Below are positions 8,578-15,231 of a stretch of DNA of 23,800 bases, piece by piece. Position 1 is the first letter of the stretch. The number at the start of each line of letters is the position of its first letter. Made by a program: the position numbers and the translations under genes. The notes below the pieces were generated by a model. The model did no database searches. It was not told the DNA's origin and was given only the letters and a program-made list of their open reading frames with translations. Origin of the DNA: JAAYBY01 sp964465385 (GTDB taxonomy: Bacteria > Bacillota > Clostridia > Saccharofermentanales > UBA5734); the NCBI GenBank assembly GCA_964465385.1, contig CAYXIM010000015.1, positions 1 through 23,800 on the forward strand. Direction: 5' to 3'.

Positions 8578-10475
8578 GGTTCAAGCTCCTTTCTCTGGGT
8601 GCGTGGCTGCCGGCTGCCACCTTTTCTGGTCCGGTAGCGCAACAGCCGCATGCCGTTTAAGATGACCACCAGGATGCTGCCTTCATGGACCAGCATGCCG
8701 ATGGACATGTTCATCCAATCACTGAAAAAGACCCCCATCAGCAAAAAGACCACCACCCCCACAGCAATGACGATGTTTTGGATCATGTTGCTGCTGGTTG
8801 CTTTTGCCAGGCCCAAGGCGTGGGGCAGGCGTTCAAATGCTGAGTTCATGAGGACCACGTCAGATGTTTCAATGGCCACGTCGGTTCCCCCGCCCATGGC
8901 AATGCCCACATGGGCCAGGGCCAGGGACGGGCTGTCATTGACCCCGTCACCTACAAATGTGACTGTGTGGCCTTGCTGGCGCAGGTTTTTAACGTAAGCC
9001 GCCTTGTCTTCCGGCAGCATGTTGCCATGGGCCTGGGTCAAGCCAAGCTGCCGGCTGACCGCATCGACAGTGCCCTGGTTGTCTCCGGATAACATGATCA
9101 GGTTGTGCACACCCAGGCGTTTGAGCTGGCTGAGGTTCTCACGCACACCAGGGCGGATGGGGTCACGGATGCCCATGAGGACCTTAAGCTGGCCGTTCAC
9201 AGCTGTCAAAACCAGCGAATGGCCCTCTGTTTCCAGGCGATCCGCCTCCTCCAGGATCCGGTTATCAAGGACAACCCCCTCTTGCTGCATGAGGGCGACC
9301 GTACCGACCACCAGGTCTTTGCCATCAACCTGCGCCCGGATGCCACCACCCTGAACCACCTGGGTCTGGCTGACCGGGTAAAGCATTTGTGTGCCGGTGG
9401 CTTTGAGGATGGCCTTGGCCAAGGGATGGCTGGATTCATGCTCAATGCTGGCCAGGTAGGCCAGGGCCTGGTCGCTTTTTTCTCCGTAGGTTTGGGTGAC
9501 CGACACGGTCGGGCTGCCGGAGGTCAGGGTGCCCGTCTTGTCAAACACCATGGTGTCGGTTCGGCCAAAGGCATGGATAACCTCGCTGCCCTTGAGCAGC
9601 ACCCCGTTCCGGGCCCCGTTACCGATGCCTGCCACATGGGAAACCGGCACACCGATGACCAGGGCGCCCGGGCAGCCCAGGACCAAAATGGTAATAGCCA
9701 GCTCCAGGTTGCGCGAGAACAACCAGACGATCAAAGCCAAGACCAGGACCGCCGGGGTATAATAGCGTGAGAAGCGGTCGATGAAACGCTCTGTCTGGGA
9801 TTTGGAGTCTTGCGCCTCTTCGACCAGTTCGATAATTTTACCAAAGGTGGTGTCTTCTCCCACCCGATCGGCCACGATCTGCAGTGTGCCGTTTTCCAAC
9901 AGGGTCCCGGCAAAGACGTGTGAGCCTTCCTGTTTTTCCACAGGCAGGGATTCTCCGGTGATGCTGGCTTCGTTGATGGCCCCCTGCCCGCCCAGAACAG
10001 TTCCGTCAACGGGCACCTTGTCGCCCGTCTTGACCAACAGGACATCGCCTTCATCAACATCGTCGACAGCCACCTGCTCGAAGGAACCGTCCTCCATGCG
10101 TTTAAGGGCGCTTTCCGGCGCCAGCTCAGTCAACTCCTTGATGGCTGAGCGCGTGTGGTTGAGCGTGCGCTGCTCCAAAAAGGCACCAAACAGAAACAGA
10201 AAGGTGACGATGGCTGATTCCTCATAGTTGCGGATGGCGAAAGCACCCACGACCGCCACTGTCACCAGCACGTCGATGCTGATGACTTTGACGCGCAGGG
10301 CCTGGATTGCCTGAATGAGGATGGGGACCAGACCCAGGATGGAGGCCAGAATCAGGGCAGCTTTCAAAAGCTGCTCCTGACCGACCAGCCACTTGCTTAA
10401 AAAGCCCAACGCAATCAGTGCGCCGCCCACGAAGGCGATGGTGTTTTTGTTTTTTAATACCAGCCGAGAAAGCAT
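8574..10475 (-). CDS. P1B-type metal-transporting ATPase with a CPG motif
   Basis: A 633-aa membrane pump, probably exporting a divalent metal. It has T173-G-E-S, D312-K-T-G-T-L-T (phosphorylated Asp), H350-P351 typical of P1B pumps, and G-D-G-V-N-D near 509-514. The TM6 metal motif is C268-P-G270 instead of CPC or SPC. The last helix has H597-E-G-S, resembling the HEGG motif of P1B-4 (Co/Fe/Zn) pumps rather than CadA or CopA. There is no N-terminal HMA domain; one is encoded separately downstream. AAGGAG precedes the ATG by 5 nt. The operon sits beside feoABC, so iron, zinc or cobalt export is plausible, but this is inference. Confidence 0.88.
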   Translation of the reverse strand: MLSRLVLKNKNTIAFVGGALIALGFLSKWLVGQEQLLKAALILASILGLVPILIQAIQALRVKVISIDVLVTVAVVGAFAIRNYEESAIVTFLFLFGAFLEQRTLNHTRSAIKELTELAPESALKRMEDGSFEQVAVDDVDEGDVLLVKTGDKVPVDGTVLGGQGAINEASITGESLPVEKQEGSHVFAGTLLENGTLQIVADRVGEDTTFGKIIELVEEAQDSKSQTERFIDRFSRYYTPAVLVLALIVWLFSRNLELAITILVLGCPGALVIGVPVSHVAGIGNGARNGVLLKGSEVIHAFGRTDTMVFDKTGTLTSGSPTVSVTQTYGEKSDQALAYLASIEHESSHPLAKAILKATGTQMLYPVSQTQVVQGGGIRAQVDGKDLVVGTVALMQQEGVVLDNRILEEADRLETEGHSLVLTAVNGQLKVLMGIRDPIRPGVRENLSQLKRLGVHNLIMLSGDNQGTVDAVSRQLGLTQAHGNMLPEDKAAYVKNLRQQGHTVTFVGDGVNDSPSLALAHVGIAMGGGTDVAIETSDVVLMNSAFERLPHALGLAKATSSNMIQNIVIAVGVVVFLLMGVFFSDWMNMSIGMLVHEGSILVVILNGMRLLRYRTRKGGSRQPRTQRKELEP

Positions 10476-10490
10476 GTGAACTCCTTGTTT

Positions 10491-10509
10491 AGCCGGCTGA
10501 CAGCCGGCT
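10491..10509 (-). repeat. Duplicated self-complementary octamer before the P1B ATPase ribosome binding site
   Basis: AGCCGGCT occurs twice with 3 nt between copies, and each copy is itself palindromic. In mRNA the two would form an 8-bp GC-rich stem directly upstream of the ATPase ribosome binding site. No U-run follows on the minus strand, so a role in translation or mRNA stability is more likely than termination. Confidence 0.5.
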
Positions 10510-10535
10510 CTTTCTGCTGCGCCTTGCTTATGCCT

Positions 10536-10829
10536 TCAGCTGCCGAGGGCCTGGTCCAGTTCAGCCAACATGTCATAAACAGCTTCATAGCTTTCGCAAA
10601 CATCCTCAGGTACCTCATAGCCATTCGTGGCGCGACGAAAGCCTTCAAAGATCTCCGCCACGTCGCTGTCCGTCGCTTTCTTATGCGCCACCACATCCTG
10701 CAGCGCGTCAAAAAGTGCCCGGACCTGATGAAATTCAGGATGGCTGTCCCCATGCACCCGGTCCACAACCGGGACATAAAGGCTTAATTTTTCCTTGTGT
10801 TCAGCCCACACCGCATCAAATGTTTCCAT
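10536..10829 (-). CDS. Uncharacterised 97-aa His-containing helical protein of the metal-ATPase operon
   Basis: A small, acidic, mostly helical soluble protein and the first gene of the operon with the P1B ATPase and the HMA protein. Residues 19-45 hold V-V-D-R-V-H-G-D-S-H-P-E-F-H-Q-V-R, a His/Asp/Glu cluster that could bind metal. It loosely recalls the HGxxHPE stretch I associate with Ric/ScdA-type di-iron repair proteins, but a full hemerythrin domain is not present. AAGGTGG lies 7 nt before the ATG. The Crp/Fnr-type promoter upstream would drive it. I cannot assign a function; metal or redox sensing or storage is a guess from context. Confidence 0.7.
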   Translation of the reverse strand: METFDAVWAEHKEKLSLYVPVVDRVHGDSHPEFHQVRALFDALQDVVAHKKATDSDVAEIFEGFRRATNGYEVPEDVCESYEAVYDMLAELDQALGS

Positions 10830-10864
10830 GGTTGATCCACCTTTCTATATCGCAAGCAACGTCT

Positions 10865-10908
10865 ATTCTATCACGGCTTCCGGCTTAAAAAAATGATCCA
10901 GATCACAG
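10865..10908 (-). promoter_or_regulatory. Crp/Fnr-family site with extended -10 promoter for the P1B ATPase operon
   Basis: On the minus strand TGTGATCTGGATCATT (10892-10907) closely matches the 16-bp Crp consensus and has the core TGAT-N4-ATCA. An extended -10, TG-A-TAGAAT (10865-10873), lies downstream, with no good -35. If transcription starts near 10858, the dyad centre (10899/10900) is at -41.5, the standard class II activator position. The leader would be about 29 nt. This supports activation by a Crp/Fnr/FLP-like regulator not encoded in this window. Confidence 0.62.
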
Positions 10909-10950
10909 ACAGCGCCGCCGTGCTCCTTGTTTGCTAAAGCTGCCGGCCCT

Positions 10951-10989
10951 GCGCAAAAACAAACAGGCCACCTGCTGGGGCAGGCGGCC
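10951..10989 (-). terminator. Rho-independent terminator of the feoABC operon
   Basis: On the minus strand a 10-bp stem, GGCCGCCTGC with GCAGGTGGCC (one G-U pair, 4-nt loop; 10966-10989), is followed by TGTTTGTTTTTG. It lies 24 nt beyond the feoC stop codon. Confidence 0.75.
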
Positions 10990-11006
10990 ACAGGCATCCT
11001 CTTTGA

Positions 11007-11036
11007 ACAGGCGCTAAAGAAGCGCCTGTCCTTTTT
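11007..11036 (+). terminator. Second hairpin over the feoC stop codon, with a T-run on the plus strand
   Basis: ACAGGCGCT and AGCGCCTGT form a perfect 9-bp stem with a 5-nt loop (11007-11029). On the plus strand CCTTTTT follows, as in an intrinsic terminator. The hairpin includes the feoC stop codon on the minus strand. It could stop antisense transcription into feoC or, in the feo mRNA, compete with ribosomes at the stop codon. Confidence 0.45.
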
Positions 11037-11268
11037 CAGTCAGGGTGTAGCCGGTCAACAGCTCTTTCTGACAACTGGCCGCGTAGGGACAGCCACCACA
11101 GGCCACGGCACAGTCTTGTCCAGTGGTCTCTTTGACCAGATAGCCCATGCGGATCAGTTGCGCCAACCCGGCCTCAACCGTCTGGGTCGAGGCCTTAAGG
11201 GCCCTGGCCAGGACCGACAAGGACACATAGCCGTCTTCATTTATTCTTTGCAGGAGGTCTTTAAGCAT
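11014..11268 (-). CDS. feoC: FeoC-like winged-helix protein with a four-cysteine Fe-S type motif
   Basis: An 84-aa accessory protein of the ferrous iron transporter. The N-terminal part (residues 1-45) is a small winged helix (L-K-D-L-L-Q-R-I ... G-Y-V-S-L-S-V-L-A-R-A-L). After it comes C-x4-C-G-G-C-P-Y-A-A-S-C, a Cys cluster typical of FeoC proteins that may bind an Fe-S cluster. It is the third gene of feoABC, 18 nt after feoB, with AAGGTGA before the ATG. In characterised systems FeoC contacts FeoB and may stabilise it or sense oxygen or iron; that role here is inferred. Its stop codon lies inside a perfect 9-bp hairpin. Confidence 0.8.
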   Translation of the reverse strand: MLKDLLQRINEDGYVSLSVLARALKASTQTVEAGLAQLIRMGYLVKETTGQDCAVACGGCPYAASCQKELLTGYTLTEKGQALL

Positions 11269-11286
11269 GAGCCATCACCTTCTCTT

Positions 11287-13305
11287 TCAGGAAAAACCCA
11301 GCAAAGACCCGATCTGATACACCGCAATGGAGGCAAACCAGCCGATGGCGAAGGTGTAGAGGGCCGTAAAGACCGGCCATTTGATGGATTTGGTTTCTTT
11401 TCCGATAATGCTCAAGACGGCAGCACAGGGGGTGTAAAGCAAGACCATGGTCATGTAGGACAAGGCAGTAAGAGATGTGAAGTGCTGCTTGATGGCCTCG
11501 ACCAGCACGGTCCCCTCTTCCAGATACTGGCCGGCATAAAGCATGCCCAAGGTACCCACCACGGCCTCCTTGGCTGGGATGCCGGCAAAAAGCGCCACCG
11601 ATTCCTGCCAGGTGCCAAAGCCGGCATAGCGAAACAACGGAACCAGGAAAGAACCAATGATGCCCAGAAGGCTGTCCTGGCTGTAGGGCTGCGCTGACAG
11701 CGGCAGGACGGCCAGCACCCACATGAGGGTGACCACCAGAAAAATGACCGTTCCTGCTTTTTTGACAAAGCCGGACACATTGTTCCACATGTTCTGGACC
11801 ACGTTTTTAAAGGTTGGCAGGCGATAGGGTGGCAGTTCCATGATCAGGTAGGAGGTTTCGCCATGGAACAAGGTTTTGCTGAATACCTTGGCCATGACCA
11901 AGGCCACGATGATGCCAAAAGCGTAAAGTGAAAAGAGGACCAAGCCACCGTGCCTGGGGAAAAAGGCCGCAATAAACACCGAGTAAATGGGTAACTTGGC
12001 CCCGCAGGACATGAAAGGGTTGATCAGCATGGTGATCATCCTGTCCTTTTTGTTGTCCATGGTCCGGGTGGACATGATTCCCGGCACATTGCAGCCAAAG
12101 CCGATGATCATGGAAATCAGGGCTTTTCCCTGCAGGCCGAACTTGCGCATCAGGTTATCCCAGACGTAGGCGGCTCGCGCCATATAGCCACTGTCTTCTA
12201 AAAGACCCAGCAAGAGATACAAGATCGTGATCAGGGGAACAAATTCAATAACCGCGCCGACCCCGTTGATAACCCCGTTGAGGACAAAAGAAATCAGCCA
12301 GTCAGGGGCCTGGACGGAAAGCAGGAAGCGCTCAAACAAAGCACCGATGCCGTCAATCAGCGCCACCGCATAGCCACCCAGAAAATCTTCCCCGACCACA
12401 AAGGTGATCTGAAAAACCAAAAACATGACCAAGGCAAAAATCGGGATGCCCAGAAACTTACTGATCAGGATACGATCGATCTTGTCAGATAACGTCACCA
12501 CTTCCTGTTCTGGCCGGATGACGTGGCCTGCCGCCACCTGATTGGCAAAGGCATAGCGCGAATCCACAACCTCCAGCTCGAAACTGTCGCTGGAATGGTA
12601 CTTGTAAAAGTCACCAATCTCGTCCATGAGGTCCTGGTCCACACCGGCAGCCCTCATGGTTGCCAGCACATGGCTGTCCCCCTCTATCAGCTTAATGGCG
12701 GTCCAGGCTGCCGGGTAAGGCAACTGGTGGCCGTTCAAGGTTTCTGCCATGTGCTCAATGTGATGTACCACATTTTCGTTGTAATGCAGGGGGTTGGTCT
12801 GTTTTTCCGGCTCGTGTACCGCTCGAATAACAGCCTGAATGATGGCGTCTTTTCCCTCTGCTTTGTGGGCCACTGTGCTGACAACCGGAACGCCCAGGCT
12901 TTTGGACAAGCCGGGCAAGTCAAAGCGGATGTTTCTTTTTTCCGCCTCATCCGCCATGTTCAAGGCGACCACAATGTTCTGGCCCATTTCCAGCAGCTGT
13001 GACGTTAAATACAGGTTGCGCTCAACGTTGCTGGCATCCAGCACGTTGATAATCACATCGGCATCGCCAGACAGGATGTATTCCATGGCCACAATTTCGT
13101 CGTCTGAAAAAGCGCCCAGGCTATAAATACCGGGCAGATCGATGACATCGTATTCGGTTCCGTTGTGCTTGAGAATACCTTCTTTTTTTTCAACGGTAAC
13201 ACCCGGCCAGTTGCCAACATGCTGACTGGAGCCGGTTAATACATTAAAGAGGGTTGTCTTGCCGCTGTTGGGGTTGCCAACCAGGGCAATTTTTTTCTTT
13301 CCCAT
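11287..13305 (-). CDS. feoB: Ferrous iron transport protein B (GTP-dependent Fe(II) permease)
   Basis: A 672-aa inner-membrane Fe(II) importer. The N-terminal G domain has G1 G10-N-P-N-S-G-K-T-T18, G3 D56-L-P-G and G4 N116-M-A-D. A helical linker leads into the membrane part with two Gate regions, including G-F-G-C-N-V-P-G-I, M-S-C-G-A-K-L-P-I-Y and later G-I-P-A-K-E-A-V-V-G and T-P-C-A-A-V-L, where conserved Cys residues line the path. AAGGAGA precedes the ATG by 6 nt. It lies 39 nt downstream of feoA and 18 nt upstream of feoC, in one operon. The length is slightly short for the family but the gene looks complete. Confidence 0.96.
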   Translation of the reverse strand: MGKKKIALVGNPNSGKTTLFNVLTGSSQHVGNWPGVTVEKKEGILKHNGTEYDVIDLPGIYSLGAFSDDEIVAMEYILSGDADVIINVLDASNVERNLYLTSQLLEMGQNIVVALNMADEAEKRNIRFDLPGLSKSLGVPVVSTVAHKAEGKDAIIQAVIRAVHEPEKQTNPLHYNENVVHHIEHMAETLNGHQLPYPAAWTAIKLIEGDSHVLATMRAAGVDQDLMDEIGDFYKYHSSDSFELEVVDSRYAFANQVAAGHVIRPEQEVVTLSDKIDRILISKFLGIPIFALVMFLVFQITFVVGEDFLGGYAVALIDGIGALFERFLLSVQAPDWLISFVLNGVINGVGAVIEFVPLITILYLLLGLLEDSGYMARAAYVWDNLMRKFGLQGKALISMIIGFGCNVPGIMSTRTMDNKKDRMITMLINPFMSCGAKLPIYSVFIAAFFPRHGGLVLFSLYAFGIIVALVMAKVFSKTLFHGETSYLIMELPPYRLPTFKNVVQNMWNNVSGFVKKAGTVIFLVVTLMWVLAVLPLSAQPYSQDSLLGIIGSFLVPLFRYAGFGTWQESVALFAGIPAKEAVVGTLGMLYAGQYLEEGTVLVEAIKQHFTSLTALSYMTMVLLYTPCAAVLSIIGKETKSIKWPVFTALYTFAIGWFASIAVYQIGSLLGFS

Positions 13306-13344
13306 CTGTTGTCTCCTTGGACAGGCGACGCTGCCCGTGTGCTG

Positions 13345-13569
13345 TTACTGGCGGATGAGCAAGACTTTTTCAGCCAGGCCCCGGCCCAGGGCCACTTTGT
13401 TGCCGTTGATGCTGACAATCACAGGACCGGCGTCATTCTTGATGACCCGGACTGCGGCATGCGTGTTAAAGCCCATCTCATACAGGCGTTTGGTCGCGTG
13501 CCTGCCAGCCCGAATGCTGTCAACCGTTCCTTTTTCTCCCGGTGCAAGCGTGGTCAAGCTTGTTTTCAT
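13345..13569 (-). CDS. feoA: Ferrous iron transport protein A
   Basis: A 74-aa SH3-like cytoplasmic protein needed for FeoB activity in most systems. The diagnostic pattern L-A-P-G-E-K-G-T-V near the start and R-L-Y-E-M-G-F-N-T-H-A-A-V-R-V in the middle are both present, ending in A-L-G-R-G-L-A-E-K-V. It is the first gene of feoABC. A GAAGGGG stretch lies before the ATG. The promoter and putative iron box lie about 70-120 nt upstream. Confidence 0.93.
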   Translation of the reverse strand: MKTSLTTLAPGEKGTVDSIRAGRHATKRLYEMGFNTHAAVRVIKNDAGPVIVSINGNKVALGRGLAEKVLLIRQ

Positions 13570-13638
13570 TCCTGCGGCCCCTTCTTTTTTACTGTTTGGC
13601 TGTTGCCTCTTGATCAGCTGTCTGTTATTCTTGAAACA

Positions 13639-13658
13639 AAGTTAGTCACGACTAACTT
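13639..13658. promoter_or_regulatory. Putative DtxR-type operator controlling feoABC
   Basis: A perfect inverted repeat, AAGTTAGTC-AC-GACTAACTT (9-bp arms, 2-nt spacer), with the GTTAG/CTAAC half-sites expected for DtxR/IdeR-type iron boxes. It covers about -1 to +19 of the predicted feoA transcript. The DtxR-family gene divergent to feoA is the natural candidate to bind it. Confidence 0.68.
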
Positions 13659-13663
13659 CATTT

Positions 13664-13692
13664 ATAGTAACCAGCAAAGGCACCGGCGTCAA
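13664..13692 (-). promoter_or_regulatory. feoA promoter
   Basis: On the minus strand -35 TTGACG (13687-13692), a 17-nt spacer and -10 TACTAT (13664-13669) give a start near 13657. The inverted repeat lies immediately downstream, so a bound repressor would block initiation. Confidence 0.65.
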
Positions 13693-13797
13693 TACAAAAA
13701 ACAAGGCGCCACAGACTTTTGTGAAGATTGCCGGAAGCGGCCGTCAAGCGCGGCACCTTTTCTGCTTTTTTGCGTAAACCACCGAGGGGGGATCAGT

Positions 13798-14181
13798 GTG
13801 CGGGTCAGCGAGACGATTGAAAATTACCTGGAAACCATTTACATGCTTTTTAAAAAAGGCCAGCCGGTCCGCTCCATTGATGTGGTTCATGCCATGAGCC
13901 TGTCCCGGCCATCTGTCAGTGTCATGATGAAGCAACTTCGAGAAAAAGGCCTGGTCACCATGAATGACGCAGGACACATCTGCCTGACCACGGCCGGCCT
14001 GAAAATTGCACAAGGGGTCTATGAGCGCCACGTTCTCTTGACTGAAGCCCTGGTCAACCTGGGCGTTGATCGAAAAACAGCACGAGAAGATGCCTGTAAA
14101 ATCGAACATGTGCTGAGCCCACAATCCTTTGCCAGCATTAAAAAGCATCTCCTCAAGCGAGGGCTGGAAGCGGCGCCATAA
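13798..14181 (+). CDS. DtxR-family metal-dependent transcriptional regulator
   Basis: A 127-aa iron- or manganese-responsive repressor. The winged helix spans about residues 5-70 (S-E-T-I-E-N-Y-L-E-T-I-Y, then S-R-P-S-V-S-V-M-M-K-Q-L recognition helix). The dimerisation/metal helix has H78 and D-A-C100-K-I-E103-H104. C100-E103-H104 matches the DtxR C102-E105-H106 triad, whereas MntR has Glu at the Cys position, so iron sensing is favoured. Position N9 replaces DtxR M10. It ends after the dimerisation domain with no SH3-like C-terminus. GTG at 13798 follows a GAGGGGGG site at about 6 nt. It is divergent from feoABC and probably represses it. Confidence 0.85.
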   Translation: MRVSETIENYLETIYMLFKKGQPVRSIDVVHAMSLSRPSVSVMMKQLREKGLVTMNDAGHICLTTAGLKIAQGVYERHVLLTEALVNLGVDRKTAREDACKIEHVLSPQSFASIKKHLLKRGLEAAP

Positions 14182-14202
14182 AGCAGCCGCAATGTCATAC
14201 CC

Positions 14203-14219
14203 GAAGGGGCTTTTTTCGG
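14203..14219 (+). terminator. Weak terminator-like element after the DtxR-family gene
   Basis: CCC-GAA-GGG followed by GCTTTTTT, with a further CCGAA/TTCGG pairing possible across the T-run. The stem is too short for a confident call. Confidence 0.3.
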
Positions 14220-14229
14220 CCTAATCGAT

Positions 14230-14245
14230 TGTTGGTACACCAACA
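14230..14245. repeat. Inverted repeat TGTTGGT-AC-ACCAACA
   Basis: Seven-base perfect arms with a 2-nt spacer. The GTTGGT/ACCAAC halves recall the GTTAGT/ACTAAC halves of the feoA operator, but the spacing differs (2 versus 4 nt between hexamers). It could be a regulatory site or a small hairpin; no adjacent promoter is seen. Confidence 0.4.
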
Positions 14246-15082
14246 CACACTGTCCGTTTTCCGTGTGATACACACAGGTGACACGCGTCAACAGCTGGTC
14301 ACCAAAGAGGCATCAGCGCCGGTGTCATCGGAGGAACGGGCGTAGATGTGGCCAGGCGGGTATGAAACACGTCTTCATCTTCAGCCGTTCATAGGTGTCA
14401 TGCTTAAAAACGCAGTCACTTTTGCGGTAGGTTTGGTTTTCAAACCGCTACAGCCGACACCGTCACACCCTTCAGGCAAGCTTTGAAGCGGATAATCGGA
14501 CACAGATGAACATGGTTTTCATCCTGGCAACGTGCCAATAGAGCGAAGAGGTGCCGCTTTTCATCGATCTTGATCCAGCTAACGCTGCTTTTTTTGCGCA
14601 TACAGGGCTTGATGCGGTGCCAGCATGACGGTTCTTCAAGCTGCTCTGCGGGAAAGCCCAAGGCCGGGGCTGGTGTCAGCCTTGGGACGGCTTGTTCCGG
14701 CGCCAGGACAGACAGCTGCTCAAGGGTATGCGCCCTCTGGCGTTTCACCAGGGTATCGCACCATCACAAAAGCAGCAAGGATGAACAGGAACATGCCGGT
14801 CCGGTCGGATGTTGCCGCTACGCCACCGTATTGCTGTGATTGGTTCGGTGCAAGCTGGTTTTTCGCACGGCGGTCTCCACCAAACGGCGACACATCGGTC
14901 CGCCTGGTCGTTGATGTGAACCAACAAGCCGTGAAACAAACACCAGGCACCTGATTGGATGTCTGGCAGCGCAGCCTTCAACTTGGTTGGCATGCACATG
15001 TTCACGGCGCCAGTCCGGACAAGCCTGTTTGGCTCCATGCTGACAAGCCCATACAGGCCAAAAAAATACACGCAAAGGGAAA

Positions 15083-15105
15083 GGGGGCTCTGAGGCTATG
15101 CCCCC
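15083..15105. repeat. GC-rich inverted repeat upstream of the surface-protein gene
   Basis: GGGGGC (15083-15088) and GCCCCC (15100-15105) pair across an 11-nt loop. On the minus strand a pyrimidine-rich run follows, but no clean U-run, so a terminator role is only possible. Confidence 0.35.
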
Positions 15106-15231
15106 ACCTCCTCCCAACAAAAAACAGGCTGTCCATATGTGTATGCCTCGCCCTAAAAACACGATAAAGTGATAAGAGGCGTCGTTTGCTTGAGCGACTG
15201 ATCCCATGGTGTGTTTACGGAGGTAGAACCG

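Larger units (their letters stand above)
14182..15231. other. About 1 kb without a convincing gene
   Basis: No open frame here has both a ribosome binding site and recognisable protein content on either strand. Short frames on the minus strand (about 14440-14750 and 14820-15207) have unusual, Cys/Trp/Arg-rich translations and may be decayed remains. The stretch contains an inverted repeat at 14230-14245 and a GC-rich hairpin at 15083-15105. It ends in the leader of the large surface-protein gene. I see no tRNA, CRISPR or intact insertion sequence in it. Confidence 0.5.

Noticed and set aside
9105..9770. 221-codon open frame on the plus strand opposite the P1B ATPase
   Set aside because: It is the complement of a clearly real gene; it lacks a ribosome binding site and any protein motif.
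10927..11697. 256-codon open frame on the plus strand opposite feoC and feoB
   Set aside because: It runs antisense across two well-supported genes and a terminator, with a low-complexity translation.
13639..13668. A plus-strand promoter for the DtxR-family gene using TATAGT at 13663
   Set aside because: No -35 at acceptable spacing; the region is better explained by the feoA promoter on the minus strand.
14347..14487. Small plus-strand frame of about 46 codons after GGAGG
   Set aside because: Spacing to the ATG is long, the translation has no recognisable feature, and nothing supports expression.
14440..14750. Minus-strand frame with an NHVHL string as a degenerate IS200-type transposase
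   Set aside because: The rest of the frame shows no transposase motif, no ribosome binding site and no ends of an element.
15149..15186. Possible ECF-type promoter (AAAAAC and CGTC) upstream of the giant surface-protein gene
   Set aside because: The two elements are about 19 nt apart, longer than the usual 16-17, and no matching pair was found upstream of the sigma operon.
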